A stretch of 64,000 nt of DNA, taken from positions 214,857 to 278,856 of the forward strand of contig JAFZIP010000001.1 of the NCBI GenBank assembly GCA_017554325.1, read 5' to 3'. The translations under genes were made by a program, and so were the position numbers. The notes under the pieces were generated by a model. It did no database searches and had not been told where the DNA came from. It saw only the letters and a list, made by a program, of their open reading frames with translations. Source of the stretch: Bacteroidales bacterium. Its GTDB lineage: Bacteria; Bacteroidota; Bacteroidia; Bacteroidales; WCHB1-69. The stretch's first letter is position 1. Every line of letters begins with the position of its first letter. Positions 8,161 through 15,943 of the stretch are shown here, piece after piece.

Positions 8161-9324
8161 CTATTCGAACAATAACATAACACGATTTGTCAACACGCAC
8201 AAAGGGACAGACATGGCCAATCCCATCCAAAAGCCCGAGAGTTCTTTTTCCATGAATGCGACGATGATACCGACAGTAATCATAATGCTAAGAATGACAC
8301 CCCATCGGATCTTCTTCATATAAGGCCGTCGCATAGCACGCTTATAATCCTCCTTGGAAATACTCAAAAGAGGCTTGATCATATCATAATTCTGCTCAAA
8401 ACGCCGTTTGGCTACCATCCCGACAATTGTGTTTTTGGCATATATAAGCAATTTATATATGCTGTGAACACTGTCGTAGATATCCGATTGAGCTAAATTG
8501 ACATATTCAATACAGCAATTCAAAATCTCTTCTCCAACTTTGTCAGCCAACATTTGGTATTGTGTACTCTCCTTTGACAAAACTTTTTGCAGATTATTGA
8601 GAGGCTTCTTTGAACGTTCCATAAGATTTTCACCTGCTTTTTTCAGTGTAACCGGATCCGTGTGGTTGACATTACGGTACTGCTCAATTTCATAAGACAG
8701 TTCGCTGGTGGCAGACTGAACAACTATGGATGTGACGATTTCTTTCCATTCATCCGATTGACAGCAATCGTAAAGCGAAGCCAAATCCACTTCAGCACCC
8801 AATGTTTCAAGAAAAAGATGCGACAACTCTGAGGTGCTCATTTGAGACGAACCCGGCATGTCTATTTGCTGGATAAAAGCCTGCCCATATTTTTCATAAA
8901 GAGTCTCAGCTGTTGAAAATGCAGACGGCAAATCTTCCTGAAGAAAATAACAGATCATCCTGTTTTGCAGCGATGACATGGTTTCTTGCTCCGACCAAAT
9001 GCGCAATGCAACATCCAAATCCCCCAAAGAGAGCTGATTCAGCGCCTCTGTATCCGTTGCATCCATCTGCATGAACCAAAACTGGGCATATCGCAGTCTG
9101 TTCTCCGACAACACTTGACAGCACGCATCATTGACATGTGCCAAAGAACGGGGCATAGGTGTCATTATACATGACAAATCTGCCGGAAATGCAATATCTT
9201 TCCCCACCTTGATGAATGCCAAGGCCTTGCTTTTATTGGACATTATCGCCTTGACGGATGAGTTTGCATATACGCCCATCATTCGATGTGGGTTTTCCGT
9301 GATTAATTTCAAATAATTTTCCAT
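8161..9324 (-). CDS. J-like, C-terminally membrane-anchored co-chaperone candidate
   Basis: 387 residues. The N-terminus (NPHRMMGVYANSSVKAIMSNK, about 10-31) resembles the start of J domains (xPYRxLGVxxxASxxEI), but there is no HPD tripeptide; the helix continues as KALAFIKVGK. Residues 70-330 are mainly helical, with a segment resembling tetratricopeptide-type arrays (LGDLDVALRIWSEQ). Two membrane spans close the protein (about 341-358 and 364-384), so most of it should face the cytoplasm. It sits in the Hsp70 operon, 16 bp before the GrpE-like gene. From memory, proteins of this kind with NPFRxLGV-type starts accompany Hsp70-like proteins in other bacteria; I infer a J-like targeting factor but cannot confirm the fold. 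Confidence 0.6.
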   Translation of the reverse strand: MENYLKLITENPHRMMGVYANSSVKAIMSNKSKALAFIKVGKDIAFPADLSCIMTPMPRSLAHVNDACCQVLSENRLRYAQFWFMQMDATDTEALNQLSLGDLDVALRIWSEQETMSSLQNRMICYFLQEDLPSAFSTAETLYEKYGQAFIQQIDMPGSSQMSTSELSHLFLETLGAEVDLASLYDCCQSDEWKEIVTSIVVQSATSELSYEIEQYRNVNHTDPVTLKKAGENLMERSKKPLNNLQKVLSKESTQYQMLADKVGEEILNCCIEYVNLAQSDIYDSVHSIYKLLIYAKNTIVGMVAKRRFEQNYDMIKPLLSISKEDYKRAMRRPYMKKIRWGVILSIMITVGIIVAFMEKELSGFWMGLAMSVPLCVLTNRVMLLFE

Positions 9325-9365
9325 AACAGTCTATCGGTTTGTAATCCAATTCTTATTATAACATC

Positions 9366-9677
9366 TCAATAATATAGGTTCTCTGGTAGATCTACTGGCC
9401 TGACGCCCATTTCGCACAAAATATATGAACTCAACCATGATATTGTTCCAAAAACAAAGCCTAACAGAATGATGAAGAAAATGGCTTTAATAATTGTGAT
9501 GATCGTTTTCTTGAAGGAGATCGGTTCCCCTTCGGAACAATCCTGAATGATACACATCACACCTACCATTATCCCTACAATGGAAAATGATATTATGAAT
9601 ATGACAACCATAAAAAGATAGAAATTGTTCTCTAATAATTGATCCATTTCAGTAATTGTTAAAGTGATAAATTTCAT
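9366..9677 (-). CDS. Small two-span membrane protein of the Hsp70 operon
   Basis: 103 residues from ATG 9677, which follows the upstream stop codon by 2 nt (TAACAATG); a further ATG at 9647 is possible. Two hydrophobic helices (about 19-43 and 61-83) are joined by a short acidic loop containing DCSEGEP. No recognised domain. Its tight packing between the secreted-protein gene and the J-like gene suggests it is part of the same membrane complex. Function unknown. Confidence 0.65.
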   Translation of the reverse strand: MKFITLTITEMDQLLENNFYLFMVVIFIISFSIVGIMVGVMCIIQDCSEGEPISFKKTIITIIKAIFFIILLGFVFGTISWLSSYILCEMGVRPVDLPENLYY

Positions 9678-9679
9678 TG

Positions 9680-11092
9680 TTATTCGAAAGAAAAGGATAT
9701 CCTTTTGCCGCACATTGATTCAGCTTCCTGAATCAGCTTTTCGATACTTCGGGTATCAGCCTTTGAAACAATGGTCTCATCGAAGTATGAGTGGTATCCC
9801 CATTCTGGTGATTTACCATGGAGGTAAAGAATGTATCCGCAAGCGATAAAGTACAATGTGGAAAAACGATAATCCCCATTGTCGGATTTGACCAAAATCT
9901 CATAGTCTCTTGCCGCCGGCAGTTCCAACCAAACCGTTTCACTCGGGCGAAGGACTGCCTGGGAGCCCTCTTCGCCGGCGACCGTTACCGTATAAGTTCG
10001 GTTTTCCTTGTCTGCATTGACAATTCCGATACGGGCATATAGCGGGCGGTTTTGCTCGTATGCAGCAACAGGTGAAATGTTATCAGGAACTGCATGATGT
10101 TCCGCCTGAAACAAATCTATGATATTCCCCGCCACCCGCGGAGCATAATATCCGTAGGGGTATTTATGGAGAAAGCCATCGAAGGCAGCCCTGGTGTTGG
10201 CCTGAACAGCTTGCTGGTAATCAGCCTCTTCAAACTGCTTCGCACGAATTAGCGCAGAGTCTGCCAACGCACTTCCCAAATACTGCTTGCGATAGGCAAT
10301 GTAAGCCGAATATCGGTTGCTGTCGCATATCCCTTTCCACTCTGCTTCCTTCTCCTTTGATTGGGCATCGAATTCTCCCAATCGCTCCCTCGTCTTCTTT
10401 GCGATCTGGCAAAGGATGATATGATCAAATCCCTCATATCTGAAGTAGTGCAAGTGACAGTCCTCCTCATAGCCTTCCCCTAACAATTCCTCACAATACC
10501 ATTTTGAAAAAAACTCGTATGCTTGCAAACAATTCTCATAATACTCCTTCCGATCAAGCAACTCTGCCATTTGCCACAATTGCGCAATTCGGGTGGCATA
10601 CATCTTCTCTTTCACAATATCATAATAATCGGATTCGGGATAACGCGATATGTAGTTTCGGAAATCCATGGGATTACTGCTGTATTCAATTTTTCGATAA
10701 TCCGACTCTTCTGATGTTGAATTGCTATGATGGATTATCATAGCCCGGGTTATTATTTCCCCAACCGTAGATACCCCCTTCAGTGCCCACGTGGGTACAG
10801 AAAAGGCCGATGCCACATCTTGAAAAAGCCCGGGATTATCAGAAAATTCACAGTCATCTACCACAGAATTCACTGTGAAACCATGTTCTTGATATAATTC
10901 CTGCAAGAATTGATAAGGGTTCGCGGAAGTGTCCCATTGGGGACCTTGATAATCTTGTGTCCCCCACGTCAAGTTTCCCTCCATTATATTATTGTACTTT
11001 TGTCCATAGAGTGTACTCGCAGAGAGCAACACCATGATCAGCATAATTATCTGGAAAAAACCTGTTCCTCTTTTTGAAAATATCTGCTTCAT
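9680..11092 (-). CDS. Secreted protein, paralogue of the next gene upstream in the operon
   Basis: 470 residues with an N-terminal signal peptide (hydrophobic FFQIIMLIMVLLSAS, cleavage near LYGQ). Not assigned to a named family. It shares its plan with the product of 11136-12503: a segment with KIEYSSNPMDFRNYISRYP matching KIQYSSNFYDYVVYLCDYP, a central pair of repeats of the form DSxxxYxxYxxxYPxG, and a C-terminal beta domain (ARIGIVNADKENRTYTVTV matching SLIGIGNVNNKNKTYTVTF, then a WLELP/WLEIE turn). The central repeats resemble short helical repeats seen in Bacteroidota envelope proteins. Expected in the periplasm or outer membrane. Its place in the chaperone operon suggests an extracytoplasmic sensing or client-binding part. 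Confidence 0.7.
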   Translation of the reverse strand: MKQIFSKRGTGFFQIIMLIMVLLSASTLYGQKYNNIMEGNLTWGTQDYQGPQWDTSANPYQFLQELYQEHGFTVNSVVDDCEFSDNPGLFQDVASAFSVPTWALKGVSTVGEIITRAMIIHHSNSTSEESDYRKIEYSSNPMDFRNYISRYPESDYYDIVKEKMYATRIAQLWQMAELLDRKEYYENCLQAYEFFSKWYCEELLGEGYEEDCHLHYFRYEGFDHIILCQIAKKTRERLGEFDAQSKEKEAEWKGICDSNRYSAYIAYRKQYLGSALADSALIRAKQFEEADYQQAVQANTRAAFDGFLHKYPYGYYAPRVAGNIIDLFQAEHHAVPDNISPVAAYEQNRPLYARIGIVNADKENRTYTVTVAGEEGSQAVLRPSETVWLELPAARDYEILVKSDNGDYRFSTLYFIACGYILYLHGKSPEWGYHSYFDETIVSKADTRSIEKLIQEAESMCGKRISFSFE

Positions 11093-11135
11093 AACGGAAA
11101 ATTCTTATTGTTATAGGTATTGATATGATTCATAA

Positions 11136-12503
11136 TTATTTACTATTACATTGGTTAAGAATGGAATCGATGAATCTTTTCTTTGCCGCTTGGTCAACAT
11201 TGGGGTTATTATCCATGGATTCTGACTCCTTAATGCCACTTTTGACAGCTTTCTTACTTTGAATAATTCTTGAGTACAAATCATTCAGCTTATGGCTCAG
11301 ATTAGGTGTCTTTATTTCGTATTCGTCTTTCACAAACCATGCTGCAGCGTATAAGTGACCATGACAAGAATTGAAACACCACCATGGTTTAACATCGTCG
11401 GCCTCAACAAGTATCTTATAGTCGCCGTCCTCGATTTCCAACCATTTGTACTCCCCTGGAAGAAGAGTCAATCTGTACCCTGACTTTCCAGTAAATGTGA
11501 CTGTATATGTTTTATTCTTATTATTGACATTGCCAATTCCGATGAGCGAGTACCCAGGACGTTCATACTCGCACAGCTCCGCTATGACTTGGTCAACTGA
11601 TTTTGAAGAGGTTGTGTCAAGATGGGAACGCACTATTTTGTTATATGCTTCGGAACTGTAGAAACCCTGGGGAAACTCTTTGACAAACGCCTCATAACCC
11701 TCGCGACTATCACTTTCCTGAGCTTTCTCCCAGGAGGATTTTTCCAAAACTGTCACTTTACTAATGGCTGTATCTGCAAAACGGCCTTGGGGATATTGTA
11801 AATAATAGTTCCAATACGCATCGTGTGTATCTTCCCTTAACGCGTCCTTCCAGGCTTGTAACTCTTTTTCATACGACTGACGCTGTTCCTGAACCGCATC
11901 GACCATTTCTCTTACATTGATTAAAGAAAAACCTTCATAATCAAGGCATGGAATATCGCAATCATTGCAATCATACTTTCTAACTTTGACATTATACATG
12001 TGTGAATATAGGTTATTCATAGAAAGGAAAGTTTGAACAGATGTTTTTCGCAAAATATCTACCCTCAACCATGCAGCATACAGATAGGTTACTATTTGCT
12101 TTGAAAGAGCCTCTTCATAATGCTTCGTTTTCGGATAATCACACAGATACACCACATAGTCATAGAAATTTGAACTATATTGAATTTTTCTCCATTCCCA
12201 TTCCGATCCTCTTTTCCCGTCATATTTACTTTGAAGGATGCTTGTAAGCAACTCACCAACCGTTTTGGAGTATTTAAATGTATATTCCTGCACTTTGAAT
12301 TGTGAGGCAACGTCATAAGAAATGGCCCTGATCTCTGTTCTTGTTAACTCGTCCGTGACCGTTTCTTTGTTAATGTGATGTGTTTTCAGAATGCTTTGGA
12401 GCTGCGAGTATGGGGTTTGGGGCGTGCCACCGATGGCATTCAGGGTTAAAGCTACAAGAAGAAGAATTCCTGCGATTTTTGAAAATAAATGATTCTTTTT
12501 CAT
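11136..12503 (-). CDS. Secreted protein, first gene of the Hsp70 operon
   Basis: 455 residues from ATG 12503, chosen because MKKNHLFSKIAGILLLVALTL is a clear signal peptide; an in-frame ATG at 12566 would put 21 polar residues ahead of it. Paralogous to 9680-11092 with the same order: N-terminal helical region, YSSNFYDYVVYLCDYP, two YxxYLxxYPxGRFAD-type repeats (about residues 245-310), and a beta-rich C-terminus with TYTVTFTGKSG and WLEIEDGDYKILVEAD. A cysteine cluster (CNDCDIPC, about residue 180) has only a partial counterpart in the paralogue. It is preceded by a promoter at 12659-12666 with a leader of about 150 nt. Function unknown; probably periplasmic. Confidence 0.7.
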   Translation of the reverse strand: MKKNHLFSKIAGILLLVALTLNAIGGTPQTPYSQLQSILKTHHINKETVTDELTRTEIRAISYDVASQFKVQEYTFKYSKTVGELLTSILQSKYDGKRGSEWEWRKIQYSSNFYDYVVYLCDYPKTKHYEEALSKQIVTYLYAAWLRVDILRKTSVQTFLSMNNLYSHMYNVKVRKYDCNDCDIPCLDYEGFSLINVREMVDAVQEQRQSYEKELQAWKDALREDTHDAYWNYYLQYPQGRFADTAISKVTVLEKSSWEKAQESDSREGYEAFVKEFPQGFYSSEAYNKIVRSHLDTTSSKSVDQVIAELCEYERPGYSLIGIGNVNNKNKTYTVTFTGKSGYRLTLLPGEYKWLEIEDGDYKILVEADDVKPWWCFNSCHGHLYAAAWFVKDEYEIKTPNLSHKLNDLYSRIIQSKKAVKSGIKESESMDNNPNVDQAAKKRFIDSILNQCNSK

Positions 12504-12658
12504 AACAATTAGGTTTTTTGTTGAACAATTGTGGATGTTTTGAACTGTAAAATTTAATTTTTTCATAATAATGTTATTTTTATTTAGGATAATTCCTCTT
12601 TAATTGATGAACTTTTGGGCTTTCTCAACGATCATTTGATAAAATCAACTTGACAGGA

Positions 12659-12666
12659 CAAAAATA
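12659..12666 (-). promoter_or_regulatory. -7 element TATTTTTG for the Hsp70 operon
   Basis: Minus-strand TATTTTTG followed by TCC. A leader of about 150 nt separates it from the signal-peptide-bearing start at 12503. Confidence 0.55.
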
Positions 12667-12780
12667 AAACACCCCCTTTCCAAAAAAAGAGGCATATCTG
12701 ATTCTTCCTTCAAAACGTTTTTATTTCTCTGACTTGAAAATCAGATTTTAACAAAACTACTGGTAATCAATGTATTAACA

Positions 12781-12818
12781 ACACCATTTATATAGTGTAA
12801 ACACTATATAAATGGTGT
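12781..12818. repeat. 38-bp near-perfect palindrome, probable operator
   Basis: Two 18-bp arms, ACACCATTTATATAGTGT and its exact reverse complement, with a 2-nt AA spacer. The right arm ends 16 bp before the -7 element at 12835, so the dyad overlaps the expected -33 region of the sensor gene. It is not followed by a T tract, so an operator is more likely than a terminator. Confidence 0.8.
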
Positions 12819-12834
12819 GTATTCATTATTTTCG

Positions 12835-12842
12835 TATTATTG
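12835..12842 (+). promoter_or_regulatory. -7 element TATTATTG for the sensor gene
   Basis: TATTATTGC differs from TATTTTTG at one position; the same variant occurs at 43841-43848. It lies 21 bp upstream of the start codon at 12864. Confidence 0.5.
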
Positions 12843-12863
12843 CAACATTGAAAATGATAGTAT

Positions 12864-15785
12864 ATGAAAGTCTATAAGCTTTGTTTATTTCTGGTTGTTA
12901 TTGCTCTTGTATTTGGGTCCTGTTCCAAAAATGCAGCCCCAAAACCGTTTTCTGCTTTCTCCGAGCACAAATTCAACGACATCCTCACATCCCTTGACTA
13001 TGGACGAGGGGACACCTTGATTCTTGGAACTTCTAACGGCAAAATCATTTTTTACAATACGATTGATGCCACATCAAGTCAAGATTCCGTGGGTAATGAC
13101 CGGGTGTATTTCGTACGTCAGGACACGCTGACTAACTCCAAGACAGTCACTTTTGTCGGTGTGCGAAATGAGGGACTCAAGTGGTTTGATGGAAACCGTT
13201 TTGAAAAGCCACACATGCTGAAATTCGGGAAAAAAGGATACCATTACTCAGTGTATCGCGTAGAGCGAGATTCTGATTGGTTGATTTGCGCCACCTCAAA
13301 CGGCATAGCCATACTCAATCTCAATAAGTTAGACTCATTACAACCGATCTGTCCGGATACGGTTGCCGATGACTACAAAATTTCCTCCTTCCAGCGGATT
13401 GGCAACATTTTGCATGCAAGTCACGACAAATACATTCACACCGTAGAACTTGGTAATGGACAACCCAGATACAACAAGAAAACTGACACATGCAAGAACA
13501 TTATCAACAATCTGTATGCTGACTCGAAAGGTAAATTGATGATAGTACAAAAAGACTTCCTTATCTGCGATGGAGGTAAAAAATACAAAAACCGTCTAGA
13601 CGTGCATTCATATTTGAGAAATACCGCATCAGAAAACAAGTATATGTTGATGTCAGATGACCGGTTTCTACTTGGCAACAGTCTCAACCAGGACTCCCTT
13701 CCCGTCTTCCAACTTACGCTTGCCAACGAACAGTACACGCCAACGGCCAACATTGCAGTAAAGACCGGCTACACCTATTTCATCTCTGGAACCTCGCTAT
13801 GTCAAATCCCGAACCACTTGCCTCGTGAACAACATTTTACCGCCATTGCCAAAAACAAAATGCTTGCCATCAGTGACCAAAACGGGGTATATTCAAAAGA
13901 GAATGAGACGAGGTTTCAGAGACAATTCGTTGCCCGTCGTGACTCCATCAAGAACGAAATATCCCAGGCTTACCTCATCCAAGATAAACTTTGCGTGTTG
14001 TCTGGCGGCCACGTCTATTTTCATGTTGATGGCCGACACGATTGTTCTCTAACGGGACTTTGTGACACTTTCAACCGAAACAAAATCACACGCATTTATG
14101 TAAATTCCAAAGATTACATTTTCTTCGCCTTCCGCGAAGGCTATGCCTACGGCAAAACCCGGAATGGAGTTTTGGATTCTTCAAGCCTGGTTATTGTTAC
14201 CAATCTGCTTTCAGTACAATGTTTTAACCAACCCAATGACAACGACAGTATCCTCTATGTGGGAACGCTAAATGATGGTTGCGTCAAAAGAAACATCTAC
14301 ACCGGCAAAAACTTAGATACACTTTTTCGCGAGCTGACGAATATTATTGACATTGTGTTAAGTGAAGATAAAATGTTCATCTTAACTCCTATGGTCTTGT
14401 ACACGGCCAATAAAGGCGACACGTTAACCGAAAACTCTCTCAATATTAGAAATTTGAATATCTGCAGAATTTATCCGCTAACCTATAAACACAAAAATTG
14501 TCTTTTGGGCGTGTCAACAAAAGGGGGCCTGTACATGTTCACCCGAGAAAAACCGACTGTTATCGACACCCTCTATCCCGACATTCTATTCTATCCCGAC
14601 GCCATTGACATACAAGGCAACATCATCACGGCAGGCACAAGCATCGGACTGATAAAAATTGATCTGAATGAAAACGGGGAGAACCAACTATGTGAAATTC
14701 AATTACATGAACCTTTGTTGGTACAGTTAAAATATTTTATTCAAAATCATTTGCAAAAGTTCATCCGCATAGGCCTCCCGTCGGCACTCGCTTTAGTGTT
14801 AATCATTATCATCCTTTCCATTTGGATCTTTTTCAAAACGAAAAAAATCAATGAACTAAACAAGAACAACAATGATTTGAAAAAAAACAACAAATCGTTA
14901 AATGGCCAATTCAAGAAACTATCCATTGAAAACAAAAAATTGGAGAAGGCTAATACTAAACTGAATGCGTTGAAAAATGACTATGAAAATGATCTTAAAA
15001 GGTTTGAGTCTTCTCGTGAAGTGATGCGTAAAGAAGTTTTGGCAAACAAGTTATTCTGGGAAGATCGGAACATTGGCACTTTTCGGATGACTTCAATTAT
15101 CAACAAGAACAAGGAGTATCACGATTTTCTCAATGAAAAAGAGGATTTAATTAAAAAAATCAATGAAGTTGACAAGCATCGATCCGATTATTTCCGGGAG
15201 ATGCAGCGATATGCCGACAACGTCCATAATAAATTATGGGAGCCCTCTCTCCGGCTGGATGCGCTTGCATTGCGGGAATGGTGCCTCCAACACCACCAGG
15301 AGCTGATGGACAAAGAAAAAACGTATGTCTCTATTTTCCGAAAGCAAATTGATTCCATATCCGACACAATCAGTGAGACCATCCGATTTAGTTCACGTCG
15401 GGATGAAGAAACATGCTCTATATATTTGAAAATGTGGGCTTCTGCATTGCTTTTGTTTGAGCCGACACCACTAGAACAAGAAGATCCCCAGAATTTGTCA
15501 AAAAGTTATTTGAAAAGTCAGAAAAACAAACGCAGTGACATCATCAAACTGCTGAAACCTCAAAATCTTTATCCACTACTTTTTGAAGAAAAGAACCTGT
15601 CACGAGACAATTTTTACAGAAAGAAAACTAACCTTTTCAATGATTTAAAGGAGATGGAATCCTATAAAGGCAAGGCATACGAAACGATGCCCGTTTTCGA
15701 ATGTGATAATAAATTTGTAAAAAGTGCTCTGGAACGGTTGCGTGATATGACAAAAGACTCTGCTAAAGATGCAGGAGGAAAATAA
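12864..15785 (+). CDS. Transmembrane propeller-type sensor protein without kinase domain
   Basis: 973 residues. The N-terminus is lipoprotein-like (LVVIALVFGSCSKN, Cys about 20). Residues 35-620 are a series of beta repeats with WFDGNRF, LICATSNGIAILNL, ADSKGKLMIV and LYVGTLNDG, like the reg_prop propellers of Bacteroidota hybrid two-component sensors. A single span follows at about 637-658 (LALVLIIIILSIWIFF), then a strong coiled coil rich in Lys/Asn/Glu (about 663-780) and a helical cytoplasmic domain (780-973). The Y_Y_Y domain, histidine kinase, receiver and AraC output expected of a hybrid sensor are all absent. It diverges from the Hsp70 operon across a shared regulatory region. I infer it senses envelope state and signals to the chaperone machine by contact. 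Confidence 0.7.
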   Translation: MKVYKLCLFLVVIALVFGSCSKNAAPKPFSAFSEHKFNDILTSLDYGRGDTLILGTSNGKIIFYNTIDATSSQDSVGNDRVYFVRQDTLTNSKTVTFVGVRNEGLKWFDGNRFEKPHMLKFGKKGYHYSVYRVERDSDWLICATSNGIAILNLNKLDSLQPICPDTVADDYKISSFQRIGNILHASHDKYIHTVELGNGQPRYNKKTDTCKNIINNLYADSKGKLMIVQKDFLICDGGKKYKNRLDVHSYLRNTASENKYMLMSDDRFLLGNSLNQDSLPVFQLTLANEQYTPTANIAVKTGYTYFISGTSLCQIPNHLPREQHFTAIAKNKMLAISDQNGVYSKENETRFQRQFVARRDSIKNEISQAYLIQDKLCVLSGGHVYFHVDGRHDCSLTGLCDTFNRNKITRIYVNSKDYIFFAFREGYAYGKTRNGVLDSSSLVIVTNLLSVQCFNQPNDNDSILYVGTLNDGCVKRNIYTGKNLDTLFRELTNIIDIVLSEDKMFILTPMVLYTANKGDTLTENSLNIRNLNICRIYPLTYKHKNCLLGVSTKGGLYMFTREKPTVIDTLYPDILFYPDAIDIQGNIITAGTSIGLIKIDLNENGENQLCEIQLHEPLLVQLKYFIQNHLQKFIRIGLPSALALVLIIIILSIWIFFKTKKINELNKNNNDLKKNNKSLNGQFKKLSIENKKLEKANTKLNALKNDYENDLKRFESSREVMRKEVLANKLFWEDRNIGTFRMTSIINKNKEYHDFLNEKEDLIKKINEVDKHRSDYFREMQRYADNVHNKLWEPSLRLDALALREWCLQHHQELMDKEKTYVSIFRKQIDSISDTISETIRFSSRRDEETCSIYLKMWASALLLFEPTPLEQEDPQNLSKSYLKSQKNKRSDIIKLLKPQNLYPLLFEEKNLSRDNFYRKKTNLFNDLKEMESYKGKAYETMPVFECDNKFVKSALERLRDMTKDSAKDAGGK

Positions 15786-15879
15786 GAACGATTTCTCCTT
15801 ATTCCACCTGATTATTCAAGGATTACAAGACTGATACATAATAATTCTATCCGCACGCCATCGCTATGGGAATTTATGT

Positions 15880-15887
15880 TATCTTTG
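15880..15887 (+). promoter_or_regulatory. -7 element TATCTTTG for purA
   Basis: TATCTTTGC, a TAnnTTTG match 56 bp upstream of the purA start codon. Confidence 0.65.
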
Positions 15888-15943
15888 CGCCTGCAAACGC
15901 ACGGTTTGTAGCATGTTTCTAAACGAGGAAATTTTAGCATTTT

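Larger units (their letters stand above)
12504..12863. promoter_or_regulatory. Divergent promoter region of the chaperone operon and the sensor gene
   Basis: 360 bp without a gene. It holds a minus-strand -7 element at 12659-12666 for the operon, a plus-strand -7 element at 12835-12842 for the sensor gene, and a 38-bp palindrome at 12781-12818 next to the latter. The remainder is AT-rich and I see no further gene or RNA in it. Confidence 0.7.

Noticed and set aside
12781..12818. Rho-independent terminator reading of the palindrome
   Set aside because: No T tract follows on either strand and it lies upstream of genes, next to a promoter.
12864..15785. Hybrid two-component sensor
   Set aside because: No histidine kinase, receiver or AraC domain; residues after the membrane span are coiled coil and helical.
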